Of a DNA stretch of 64,000 nt, positions 1 to 9,746 are shown in pieces. The DNA comes from Humulus lupulus (Eukaryota; Streptophyta; Magnoliopsida; Rosales; Cannabaceae), in NCBI RefSeq assembly GCF_963169125.1, contig NC_084798.1:197093481-197157480 (forward strand), read 5' to 3'. Within the stretch, counting starts at the first letter, position 1. Each line of letters begins with the position of its first letter. The notes under the pieces are model-generated. The model did no database searches. It was not told the DNA's origin and worked only from the letters and a program-made list of their open reading frames with translations. Position numbers and translations under genes: made by a program.

Positions 1-952
1 GAAAACATAAAAAATATTAGGGCTAAAGATCCATTACCTCTCTTGATTGTAAAATCAAGAACACCCAAAGTGATCAACACTCAAACTATATCACCCCTTG
101 TTCAAGCCTAGGGTTTTCGAAAACCCACATGAGGAGAAAGAAAAAACCAACAACACAAACGAAACTCTAGTCAAGAATACAAGAATCAAAAGAAGAGAAA
201 TTTCAAACATAAACATAAAGAGGCATACCCTAGAATTGATCCCTTCTTCTTCTTCTTTTTCTCCTTCTTCTTCTCTTTCTCTCCTTCTATCTCTAGAATT
301 CGCCTCTCTATCTCTCTCCTTCCCTCTAGGCCGACGGTCCAAATGAGCAAAAATGCTCATCACTTCTTTCCTTCCCTCTTTATTCTATCTACCCATAATA
401 GCCTAATGACAATAATTGGTAAGTTTCCCCTTGTTGATTATTTTCTTTTTAATTTTTATTTAATTGATTTTATTTTAATTGGTATGGAATAAAGATGACA
501 ACATCTCTTCCATTTTTAACCAAAATTCACCCAAATAAAATAGGAAAAAAAATTCCCCTTTCCCACTATGCTCACACGTCCAAGCCCCTTTCCTTTTCTT
601 TCTTTTATTTTTTCTTCTAATTAATTTAATAAATAAATATAATAAAAGGACACTACAAAGTGTGTAGAAAATTCTACACATGTGCACCATGCAACCATGC
701 ACATGCACACACTCAATAACTAGGGTGCATCGCTACCTACCACCTTAGTGCATTAAACCAAAACTCAATAATTCACATTTTTTAAATAAATAAATAAATA
801 AAAATTAACAATTAAATTCACAAAATTCTACCGAAAAATTCTAACAATTAATTTAAACAAACAGATAAATAAAATAATTCATAGCACTTAACAATTAAAT
901 AAATTAAAGCACAAAATTTAATAACTAAAAAAGAATAAAATGGTGCGTTACA
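1..952 (-). mobile_element. Truncated LTR of a Ty3/Gypsy-type element (minus strand)
   Basis: Read on the minus strand this starts with TGTAACGCACC at 952, the same TGTAAC start used by the other Gypsy LTRs in the window. Near the window edge it contains GAGAGGTAATGGATCTTTAGCCCTAA, which resembles the splice-donor-like GAGGTAATG-TTTTTAGCCCTAA segment of the Tekay LTRs at 12560 and 20060. The other end lies outside the window, so length and target duplication cannot be checked. The ORFs here are pyrimidine/purine-rich simple sequence and do not look coding. Confidence 0.5.
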
Positions 953-2580
953 TTGACCAAGTCAAAAACTGATTTTTATTATTTTATTGATAATAAAATA
1001 AGATTACAAAGAAATTTGGTTTTAATTAGGGCATAAAACCCCCAACATGACCTACTTTACATAAGTTTTAGCTAAATGACCTCTTTTGTTAATGAATTTT
1101 TGTTATTACCTTTTTTGCCTTTAAAACATAATAATAATAAATTAAAACAAAAACCCCAAAACTATCACCTTCTTCCTCACTCCTCTCACCCACCCACTCT
1201 CACCCACCCACAATTACCCACCCCCATCTCGTCGCCACCACCACCACCATTTGTGATAGCCATTGGTGACCACTATCCATCACCGGCCGCCACCCATGTC
1301 TCTCCACAAATTGAGCCGCCACCCACATTCTCAAATATTTAAAAGGTGGTTTATATAGATTTTTATTGAAAATGAGAATTGATGTTGTTTTTGTAGATTA
1401 AAAATGTAAAATGATTGTTTTAGTAAATTAAAAGTACTAGTAAGAAATTAGGTTTGCTTCTGGATTTTTATGGTGGTTTCAACCTATTTCGGGGATTGAA
1501 AAACTCAAAAAATTTTGACCGCCTATCTAATTTTTTGACAAGGTATTTGATATTGGAGACCAACTGTCTAAATTTTAGATTATTTGTCGAATATTTTCGA
1601 CCACCTGTCGAAATTTTAGATCACAAGTTGAATTTTTAGACAACGTTTCATATATTTCGACCACTTGTCGAAGTTTTAGACAAGTTGTCGAATTTTTAGA
1701 TTTTCATTATTTTTTATTTTTTATATAATTTTTTAATTCAAGTAATACAATTAATTTATATTTGTTTATTTTTTGTATTTTTTTCTTCAAATTTCATCGA
1801 AAAACATTGTAATATTATGTGATGAATTGTGAAAATAGAATGAAGACTCATATAAATATATTTCAAATGGCTCATGATCAAGATCAAGTTTGGTACAAGC
1901 TAACCTAACTTTTCAAAAGTTAGTTGAACATATATATGAAGTTACAGAAATCGATCGCAACCTCTTCGATATAGAATTAACTTACATGATTTATTTATTT
2001 CGCTATTTAATGGATATGTAATGTTTTGATAATTTTGTGTAATTTAAAATTTTATGCTTTAGATATGATCTTGTATGGAGAAATTCAGATTGGTTATACT
2101 TGTTTCAGACAGGTTGTACAAATTTTAGACTGTCTATCAAAATATATAGATAGGTGGTCAAAAATTTTAGACAAGTGGTTGAATTCTCATACAGGGTGTC
2201 GAAATATACACATTGATTGTTGATAAATTTAATGTTAATTAAAAAATATAATAAATATATACAACTCCTCTAAAATTAAAGAAAAAATTATACATTTACA
2301 TATTTTGTATATATATTAGTATAATCTTATTGAAAAAAATAGAAAAATTGGCCGCTCTATATTTTAGTTGGCTTCATCAATATTAACATCACTAATGAGG
2401 TTGAAGTAATATAAAAGGAAAGATGTTAGAAAACACGCATATTATATTGCTCATTTATAGAAAAGTAATTAAACACGCATACACATATATTGTGAAAATA
2501 AATAAGAAAATTAACTATAATATTATAACAATATTATCAATAATAATTAGCGACAAAATAAAACATATAATATAAATACC
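953..2580. other. AT-rich non-coding stretch
   Basis: I see no convincing gene. A proline-rich ORF at 1076-1342 is low-complexity CCACC-type sequence and is not supported. Two blocks of a degenerate minisatellite (see separate entry) lie at about 1510-1700 and 2100-2215. Confidence 0.5.
1510..1705. repeat. Degenerate ~22-bp minisatellite (TTTAGAC-A-TTGTCGAA type)
   Basis: Repeated words of the form TTTTAGACAAGTTGTCGAA and TTTCGACCACCTGTCGAAA occur about every 20-25 bp, alternating TTTTAGAC and TTTCGACC with TTGTCGAA or CTGTCGAA. A second, more decayed block with the same words lies at about 2100-2215. The unit is partly self-complementary. Confidence 0.6.
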
Positions 2581-2585
2581 ACTTT

Positions 2586-4505
2586 TGTAAAGTCTTAGAA
2601 TTTTACTTAGCTAGATAGTAGTAGCTTGTGCTAAGTATTTTAGTTTTCATGGTTATTGGTTCAAGCCGAGATTTAGTTGGAAACTCATAGAGATAGTTAT
2701 GGATTTTATAAGTTTAGCCTATAGTTTAGAGATATTGATTTTATCATAAGGTTTGATTAATATAGCTGGTCCTAGATGATATTTATTATAACCTAAGGTT
2801 TAGATAGAATAATTAAGAACGTGATACTTGTCACATATATGTTTATTAAGGATTTTATATGAATAAATTAATCAATGATAAACCTAAGAAGTTTAGAACC
2901 TTCCCTCAGCTGTTAGGATCATGTTTTCCTTAGTCAGAGTGCTTTAAACAAATTCAAGTATTCTGAAAGTGTGCAAAAATGGGTTTGTTATATCAGCGTA
3001 TGCCGATATATCACCTATGATTGATACGGAAAACACATCGACTTCACACGAACGAAAACACAGAGGCTCGGGACTGAGGGGGAGGCGATATATCGCCTAT
3101 AGGGGGCGATATATCAACTCCACTTGCATGTTTTGAAAATTCATGGAATCCGAGCTAGAAACATCCCTCAACAACTTGGACTCGCTCTTGAACGTTTTTG
3201 ACCGAGTTCTGGGCATCTTTTGAGCAGAAAATTCAATTTTTATTCATTTTAAAAGGAGTTAGTTTCACTCCTTGAACTCTATAAATAGGACCTTTCACTC
3301 AGCCATTTTCTTCATCATTCAAGCATTTTTCAGAGCCTCCAAGCTGCTAAGTTTGTTCTAGAGAGAAACACTAGGGTTTTGGGGTTAGAAGCTTTCAAAT
3401 CTAAGCTTTTCTAAACACTTGGGAAGTAAGATAGAGTGATATTTTGGTAATGAGGTGTAGATCGAAGTTCTAAGGTATTCTTTATCTTCAAGTTTAGTTC
3501 ATTATAGTTCCTCTTATTCTTTTCATTTTCTTCCAAATCCTATCTTGTTATAATGGCTTTTGGTTAGGTGTTTGATTTCCTTTGAAACTTAAGGTTTTTA
3601 GTAAGTTCTTATCTTGATGGTTTAGATATTCTCTTCATTTTATTTTCTTTATAAAACTTACGATCTTACTGTTTGGTTTTAGGAGTTTCCAATCCCGTTC
3701 TTGTCTCCAATGTCCCGGTTTTTGGTAAGGAAAATAGGTTAGATTTTATGTATTATGATTATGTTTATATGCTACGTGTTTATATGTATGTTGTTTTTAT
3801 GTTTTTAGTCGCTTGAGAAATATGGTTGCTTAGATAGCAAATAAGCAAATCCCAAGATTTTTTTTATCATTATCGTAGACTATAGTTATGTTTAGACCTA
3901 CCTCAAATGGTAGCAAGAGGACCTAGATGGTTTATCATATACTATATTTGTGTTTAAACCTACCTCTAAATAGTAGCAAGATGACCTAGATAGTTTCTAT
4001 GACATACTACGGTAATGAGTTAATGACCATTAATTTGTAGTCATATGTTTTATGATTTACGTTTTTACGTCATACGTTTTATGATTTATGTTTTTACGTC
4101 TTATGCTTTATGATATGATTTAGTAGTTTTTCCTTACTGGGTATTAGGCTCATTCCTTTTTATTTTAGATGGTGCAGGAAAATGAGCTTGGAAGGTAGGA
4201 CAGATTCATGGCAGCTTTGGCATGTGTATTGTGCGAGAACTAAATGATTGGACTGATGGGAAAGATCGATGATGACGTTTTGTTTCAAGTCTTTTTAATT
4301 ATGTATTTATGTTTTTTTGCATTTAGTATTTGAACAATTAATTAAAGGTTTTGTTTTATTTATGATTTTATGTAATTACAATGGGATCTCGTATTTTGGA
4401 TTTTTATAATAAATTTCTATTATTTTATGCATGTATTCGAAAATAGTAGTTATGTCTTAGTAGATTTTAATGGTCCGAGGTCATTAAGTTAGTCAGGTCA
4501 TTACA
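2586..4505 (+). mobile_element. Solo LTR, Ty3/Gypsy-like, with 5-bp target duplication
   Basis: The segment starts TGTAAAG and ends GGTCATTACA, and is flanked by identical ACTTT at 2581-2585 and 4506-4510. There is no primer site after its right end and no internal coding sequence, so it is a solo LTR of 1,920 bp left by LTR-LTR recombination. It has a TATA box at 3279-3288. Its right third shows the pattern typical of these plant LTRs: a 'ctgggtattaggctcattcc' segment followed by 'ggtgcagg'. Upstream of the TATA box it carries the palindromic motif GGCGATATATCGCC. Confidence 0.75.
3279..3288 (+). promoter_or_regulatory. TATA box of the solo LTR
   Basis: CTATAAATAG lies in the U3 portion of the solo LTR, followed by 'gacctttcactcagcc', a plausible transcription start region. 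Confidence 0.5.
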
Positions 4506-4510
4506 ACTTT

Positions 4511-4929
4511 TGTAGTGAAAACTAAGTCTAGTGTATCACACTATCTCCTTAATAGAACTACGTCTCTTCAGTGGGTGCAAGATAATGCTACGACATTTGT
4601 CTCCAAGGATAAAATGGTCTATGAGCAGCAACTAAGCACCTTTCTTTCAGCTCCCAACGAATTGACCAACGTCTAAGAGAACTACCAAAATATTACTGAG
4701 GACTAAGAGACATTCGATACCAGATGGTATGAACTCAAAAAGAGCCTTAGCCCAAAACCAAACCAAGAGAAATCGAGTGGTTGGCCAACGAGGAAACGAG
4801 GAACATTGAGAAGAGGAGAAGAACGATGGAGAAAACTCTTTGGAGAAGAGAGAGATCAGTCATTGGACCCAAGAGATGGCTGAAGCTTTTTCCATTGAAG
4901 GAGAATGAGAAGATGAAGAGAGAGAGAGA
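4511..4929. other. Unique-looking flank between two LTR insertions
   Basis: About 420 bp of moderately GC-balanced sequence between the solo LTR and element A. It has short open stretches interrupted by stops and ends in a (GA)n microsatellite at about 4917-4934, into which element A inserted. It may be a fragment of an older gene or element. I do not recognise it. Confidence 0.4.
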
Positions 4930-4934
4930 GAGAG

Positions 4935-7900
4935 TGTAACGTCCCAACTTACCTAATATGGCATAGTGCCTTGATTAGAGGGCTAGGAAGGCAATAATTG
5001 AGTTAATTATGCGTTTATGTGTTATGAGCATGTTATTATGTGAATTGTGTGAATTATATTATGATATGATTATGCTTGCATGTTTAAGTGTATTAAATAT
5101 GCATGTGGGCCCGTTTCTTATTAAAAGGGCATTTTCGTAATTTTGACCCACTAAGGGTATAATTGTAAATATATGTGATTTATCATTATTATGTGGATAT
5201 ATTTGAGTTATTCGCCAGGAGGCGATCATAGTAAATTAGTGAAAAAGTCACAATGGGGTAAACTACCCAGCTCAGGGTGAGCTTAGGGGTATTTTGGTAA
5301 TTTGGTAAATTTATGGGAATTATTGAGTAATGGGAATTAATTGATGAATATTTGGTTTGATAGATTTATTTGGGATTGCGGGGGGTGGTTTGAGATTAAC
5401 GGGAATTATGCCAAAAGACTAAATTGCCCTTGGGAGTAAACCTTGAGGTTAAATGGGGCAAGGGGCAATGTGGTCATTTGACCACATGGGTTAGCAAATA
5501 GGTCAGCAGTTGAGAATTGTGGCTCACTCACGTTCTCAACCCTTGGTGTTCATTTGGAAGCTTTGAAGGGATTGTACCTAGAAATCAAGCTTAGAAACAA
5601 TTTTGGTGAAGATTGAAGAGGATTCTTCTGAATTTGCAGCTCTTGATTGGGACTAGAGGTTGCTAGGACCATCACCCACCCATGGAATTCGAAATTCGGA
5701 GGTAAGACCCCTGTCTTTGCCATTTTAATGGTGTTCTTGAGTTTTCTAGCTTGAATTTTTAGTTTTTGAGTTTTATGAGTGTTTTGTGGTGAAATGAATA
5801 TGGGGTTTTGTTGCCTAAGCTATGTGATACATTTTTGGGGTTGAAATCTTGCTAGAAACATCCGATTGGGTCAAATTTGGGGTCTAATTCTGTTGGAATC
5901 GTAAGTTTGGAAAATTGGGGAAGAACACTTATGTTCTGGGCCGTGTTTGGGTTTTGGTGACATGCGCTAGGTTGTAGCGCGACTGCGCTAGTGTCCTAGA
6001 AAGGATGAAATTGAACTTAAATCTGGGGGTTTCAATTGAGGGGCACGATCGCAACAATGCCTTGGAAACCCCAAATTTTCTGTGGGCGCGATCGCACCAA
6101 GGGCAGGCACGACCGTGCCAGGTGCTTCGAAATGTGGTTTAGCTGAATTTTATGAGTAAGGCCCAGTGGCCCGGGAATCTGGTTTGGGAGCCCGCTTGAG
6201 GGCTCATGGGACATTTTTAGTGGCCGGTTTACTGGGAATAGTGGCTCTAAGAGTTACTGTTCAGATTGGAACTCGGGGTCTGGGGTTGATTCCAAATGAA
6301 TGTATACTTGTATTGTGACTAGGGTTTCTACCAGGCTTAGGTCAGGGATAGCGCTCGGGGTCGTTTCTTTATTCGCACGAAGCTCGAGGTAAGAAAACTG
6401 CACCCAACGCGTGAGATACATGACTAGGGCTTGGCCCAGTTGTTAAATGTAAATATGATTAGGGGTTGGTCCGATTGTTAAATGTAAATATGATTAGGGC
6501 TCGAGCCCCTGTTAATGAGCATGATTATAATTATGCATGTGGATATTTGATTAAGTTTATTGGTATGCGATGCATTTGTATATATGATGAATATACTATA
6601 TGTATGATTCTTCCTGATTGGAAGCTAGGCTTACAAGCCATGGTCGGCACTATTCGTGCAGAACGCAGGCTGCTATGGCTAGGCCACCCTGGGAGTGTAT
6701 TATGCACTCGTCTGGCTCGAATGCACACTTGTGTGACTCTGTGGTCACATACTTGTATGATGTATCTTCTTGGTTAGAGTTATTACTGCTAAGCATGCTT
6801 TTTATATTCTGTTGACTATCTGAATCTATTTAATTAAGTTTTCTTGCTGAGCCGTGGCTCACGGGTGCTATGTGGTGCCGGTAAGGATAAGGAGAAGCTT
6901 GGCCAACCATGAGTTGGAAAGCATAAGGGGCGATGTGTACATATGCCGTCTGCTCGACCGCCATGACTGAGATATCCACTACTACAAAAACATGCTTTTA
7001 GGACACATTTTAGGGCACTCACCTAGATGCGAGCCCTAAAAACATCTCCTAGAATTTTTAGGACACTCATTGCGAGCCCTTAAAGAATTTCTTTTAGGAC
7101 ATGCAGTGCGAGCCCTAAAAGCTGATATGTGTCCTAAAAGTTTGAATTTTTTTTAACAAAAGTTCCTGAACTTTTTAGGACACTCAATGATAGTCATTAA
7201 AGAATTTATTTTAGGACACGCAGTGCGAGTCTTAAAAATTTATATGTGTCCTAAAAGTTTGAATAATTTATTTTTAACTATAGTTTTATTATATATTAAA
7301 TCAGAAAAGAAAAAAAACACTCATCCCATTCTATCTCTCTCTTCCTTGGATTCCTTCTCCCTTCCCCCATTTCTCTCTCTCTCTCTCTCACATGCTTTCT
7401 GCCCAGCAACGAATGACGGCTCTCTGGAGAACCACCACCTACATGCACTGCCCCACAGTCTTCAGCGACCCCCGAAACCCCCAGCCCTGCGAGCCCCTAG
7501 CCTCACGCGCCCCTTAGCTCTCTCGACGGAGCCTCCAAAGTTCGGCGACCATGTGGGTTTCTGAAACTTTTTGGGCATTTTTTGACCACCTCGAGCCAAA
7601 TGACCACCACCACTGCATTCCTTGTGCTTTGGGCTTCAAAAACCACTAAAGGATCAGACCGAACCACCACCGTCATCGTTAGAGCTTTGGCTACCAATTA
7701 ATTTTAAAAAAATTAAATATAAAACTTTTCAAGACTCACAATGCGAGCCCCTAAAACATTCTTTTATGACTCGCAATGCGAGCCTACAAACCCTCACCTT
7801 TAAGACTCTCAAATAGAGGAGTCGTTCCCAACGAGCCCTAAAAAGCCTATTTTGTAGTAGTGATCGCAGAGGAACTCAGGTTGGACCCCATTTTGCCACT

Positions 7901-8133
7901 TAGGCCAGATTTTTTTGTAATCCTTGAGTTGTAAACGACTTTTAAACTTCTATTTTGGGATCCCATGTAAAGACTAAAGCTTTTAATGGAAATGTTTATT
8001 CCTTTAAAAATTTTTTTAATACCTGAGCTGTTAGTTACTTAATCACATATTTTAGTCCAAATGAATTGTTTAGCGAGTCCAACATTATTTTTAAACACAC
8101 GTCGTAACGATCCCTGATTAGTAGGGCGTTACA
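4935..8133 (+). repeat. 5' LTR of element A (contains a CACTA-like insert)
   Basis: Starts TGTAACGTCCC and ends GGGCGTTACA immediately before the primer site. It aligns along its length with 23005-26771, but the two differ by large insertions at different places: 6977-7862 here and 23219-24593 there. Splice-donor-like GAGGTAAG words occur near 5699 and 6387. A GC-rich block of GCGC-type palindromes lies at about 5955-6130. Confidence 0.85.
6977..7862. mobile_element. Non-autonomous CACTA-like DNA element inside the 5' LTR
   Basis: The ends are inverted: CACTACTACAAAAA at 6977 and TTTTGTAGTAGTG ending at 7862. A 3-bp duplication ATC flanks it (6974-6976, 7863-7865). The sister LTR of element A has the uninterrupted site near 26498 (gagatatcgcggaag), which proves insertion. 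Subterminal repeats of the type TTTTAGGACAC and TGCGAGCCCTAAAA crowd both ends, as is usual for CACTA elements. It encodes no transposase. The centre (about 7310-7640) is more GC-rich and may be captured host sequence. Confidence 0.85.
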
Positions 8134-8136
8134 ACT

Positions 8137-8148
8137 TGGTATCAGAGC
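8137..8148 (+). other. Primer binding site of element A
   Basis: TGGTATCAGAGC follows the 5' LTR end after a few bases. It is complementary to the 3' end of plant initiator tRNA-Met, the usual primer of chromoviruses. Confidence 0.85.
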
Positions 8149-8349
8149 TGCCAAGGTTTAAGGGTTCCTGATGATGGACTTGCATGTACACTCGCCGCTA
8201 AAGACAAGCTCGACTCAGGATTTTGTAATTATTAATATAGTTATACGTGCAACTACTTAAATGAAATATATGTGCTTTACCTGCCTTTCTAATTAGGAAG
8301 CATGAGCTATTTTGATAGGGCCTGACCCTTGACTGATGTATGCATATTA

Positions 8350-8610
8350 AAGATATGCTTATTAGCACAATTGTTTCTTGTAAATGATACAGAAATGCTT
8401 ATTAGCATCATTATTGCTCTTGAATGCTAGAAATGCTTAATAGTATTATGTTATGCATATGAATGCCAGAAACGTACTTATTAGCACTGCTGATGCTTGT
8501 GAATGTTAAGAACGTGCTTATTAGCACCCTGATTGAACATGAATATGAATCACCATGCTTATTAGCATGGCTGTATATGTGTGAAGTTATTGGAATGCTT
8601 ATTAGCATTG
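8350..8610 (+). repeat. Seven-unit ~40-bp hairpin repeat in the element A leader
   Basis: The core TGCTTATTAGCA (or a close variant) starts at 8356, 8396, 8434, 8475, 8515, 8556 and 8596, spacings of 38-41 bp. The core can fold on itself (TGCT/AGCA arms around TATT). In the unit at 8554 the arms extend to CCATGCT/AGCATGG. It lies between the primer site and gag, in the untranslated leader. Element C has a four-unit version. Confidence 0.85.
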
Positions 8611-8719
8611 TCGATGCATGTGAATGCTTATTTGATCGGTTTTGGACCGTGAGTTGGCGTGGAATACTATTATTATTGCTTGATGAGCAGAGTCATTAAT
8701 TGTAGATAAACTTAGAAGT

Positions 8720-9565
8720 ATGCTTCCAGGGAAATCAAATGAGCCAGCCGGTGTTGAAAATCAGGTCGGAAATAATGACAAGGGTCAGAACCCTCCACTA
8801 GTCCTTGAGAACTAGCAACATATTCTTGCTGATATACAAGCTAGGCTGCATAGGCAGGATGAAGAAATTCACCAGTTGAGACAGCAGTAGGTTCTGATAG
8901 GGAACACTGCATTAGTAGCACCATCTGCTGCCACAGTACCGGCCATACAACAACAATCAGAGATAGAGAATAGTTGGGAACATCTATATGAGCAGTTCAA
9001 GAGACATCACCCTTCGACTTTTGAGGGTAGCGCAGATCCACTTAAGGCTGAGCAGTGGATGAGCATGATCACATCCATCCTAGAATTTATGAGGATGGTG
9101 GGTAACGAGAGAGTGGCTTGTGCCACATACATGTTTCAGGAGGATGCCCGAATCTGGTGGGAGGTGGTGTCCCATTATAGGGATGTGACCACAATGAATT
9201 GGGAAGAGTTCAGAGATGTGTTTAATGAAAATTATTATAATGATGCAGTGAGAGTTGCAAAGGCAGATGAATTCAACAGTTTGGTTTATGGAAATATATC
9301 AGTAACAGAATACGCCCTGAAGTTTGATAGTCTTGCCAAGTTTGCTTTGGACTTGGTGCCTGCTGATGTGACCAGGAAGGAGACATTTCTTAGAGGGCTG
9401 AATTCTATGATAGACCGGGATGTTAGAATTACTACAATGCCTAGAGTGACGACATATGTTCGGGTAGTAGAGAGAGCCCTTACTGCAGAGGGCGCTAAAA
9501 ACAAGATTTTGCGCGAGAACGCGGCTACAAGGGATACCAAGAAGATGGGACCTCCTGTAAAGTGA
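8720..9565 (+). pseudogene. Gag of element A (decayed)
   Basis: Gag forms the virus-like particle in which genomic RNA is packaged and copied. The frame opens with ATG at 8720 and runs to a stop at 9565, about 281 codons, broken by TAG at 8813 and 8888. The second half is a recognisable Retrotrans_gag domain (motif ...WWEVVS, then a W-EF---F---Y segment). A Cys/His zinc-knuckle region follows at about 9680-9760 in shifted frames (C-R-R-C-H...G-E-C), and the downstream linker GHVKKDYLK begins the pol frame. It sits directly after the leader repeats. The TAG at 8813 replaces a tryptophan codon still present in element C. Confidence 0.85.
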
Positions 9566-9746
9566 CCAGAAAAGGAAGACCTCGGGTACTTTTTTAGCTT
9601 CAGGCCCTGATAGGAGGCCATGGGGGGTACATATTGGCTGCCAGGGTGGCAATGAGGTATGGAGGATGTCTAGGAGAGCGTCGAGCCAGATGTAGAAGAT
9701 GTCATATGGGAGAGTGTCAGGCGAAGGTATGCTTTTATGTTAAATA

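Noticed and set aside
1076..1342. Proline-rich 88-codon ORF
   Set aside because: It is built from CCACC and CTCACC simple repeats in AT-rich DNA, with no codon bias, domain or promoter.
7187..7564. 125-codon ORF inside the CACTA-like element
   Set aside because: It crosses the subterminal repeats and a CT microsatellite and resembles no transposase. At most the central part is captured sequence.
8350..8610. Regular repeat resembling a CRISPR array
   Set aside because: The conserved core is only 12 bp, the sequences between cores are themselves related, and the context is a plant retrotransposon leader.
9286..9652. Minus-strand ORFs opposite gag of element A
   Set aside because: They are mirror frames of the gag coding sequence, with no domain of their own.
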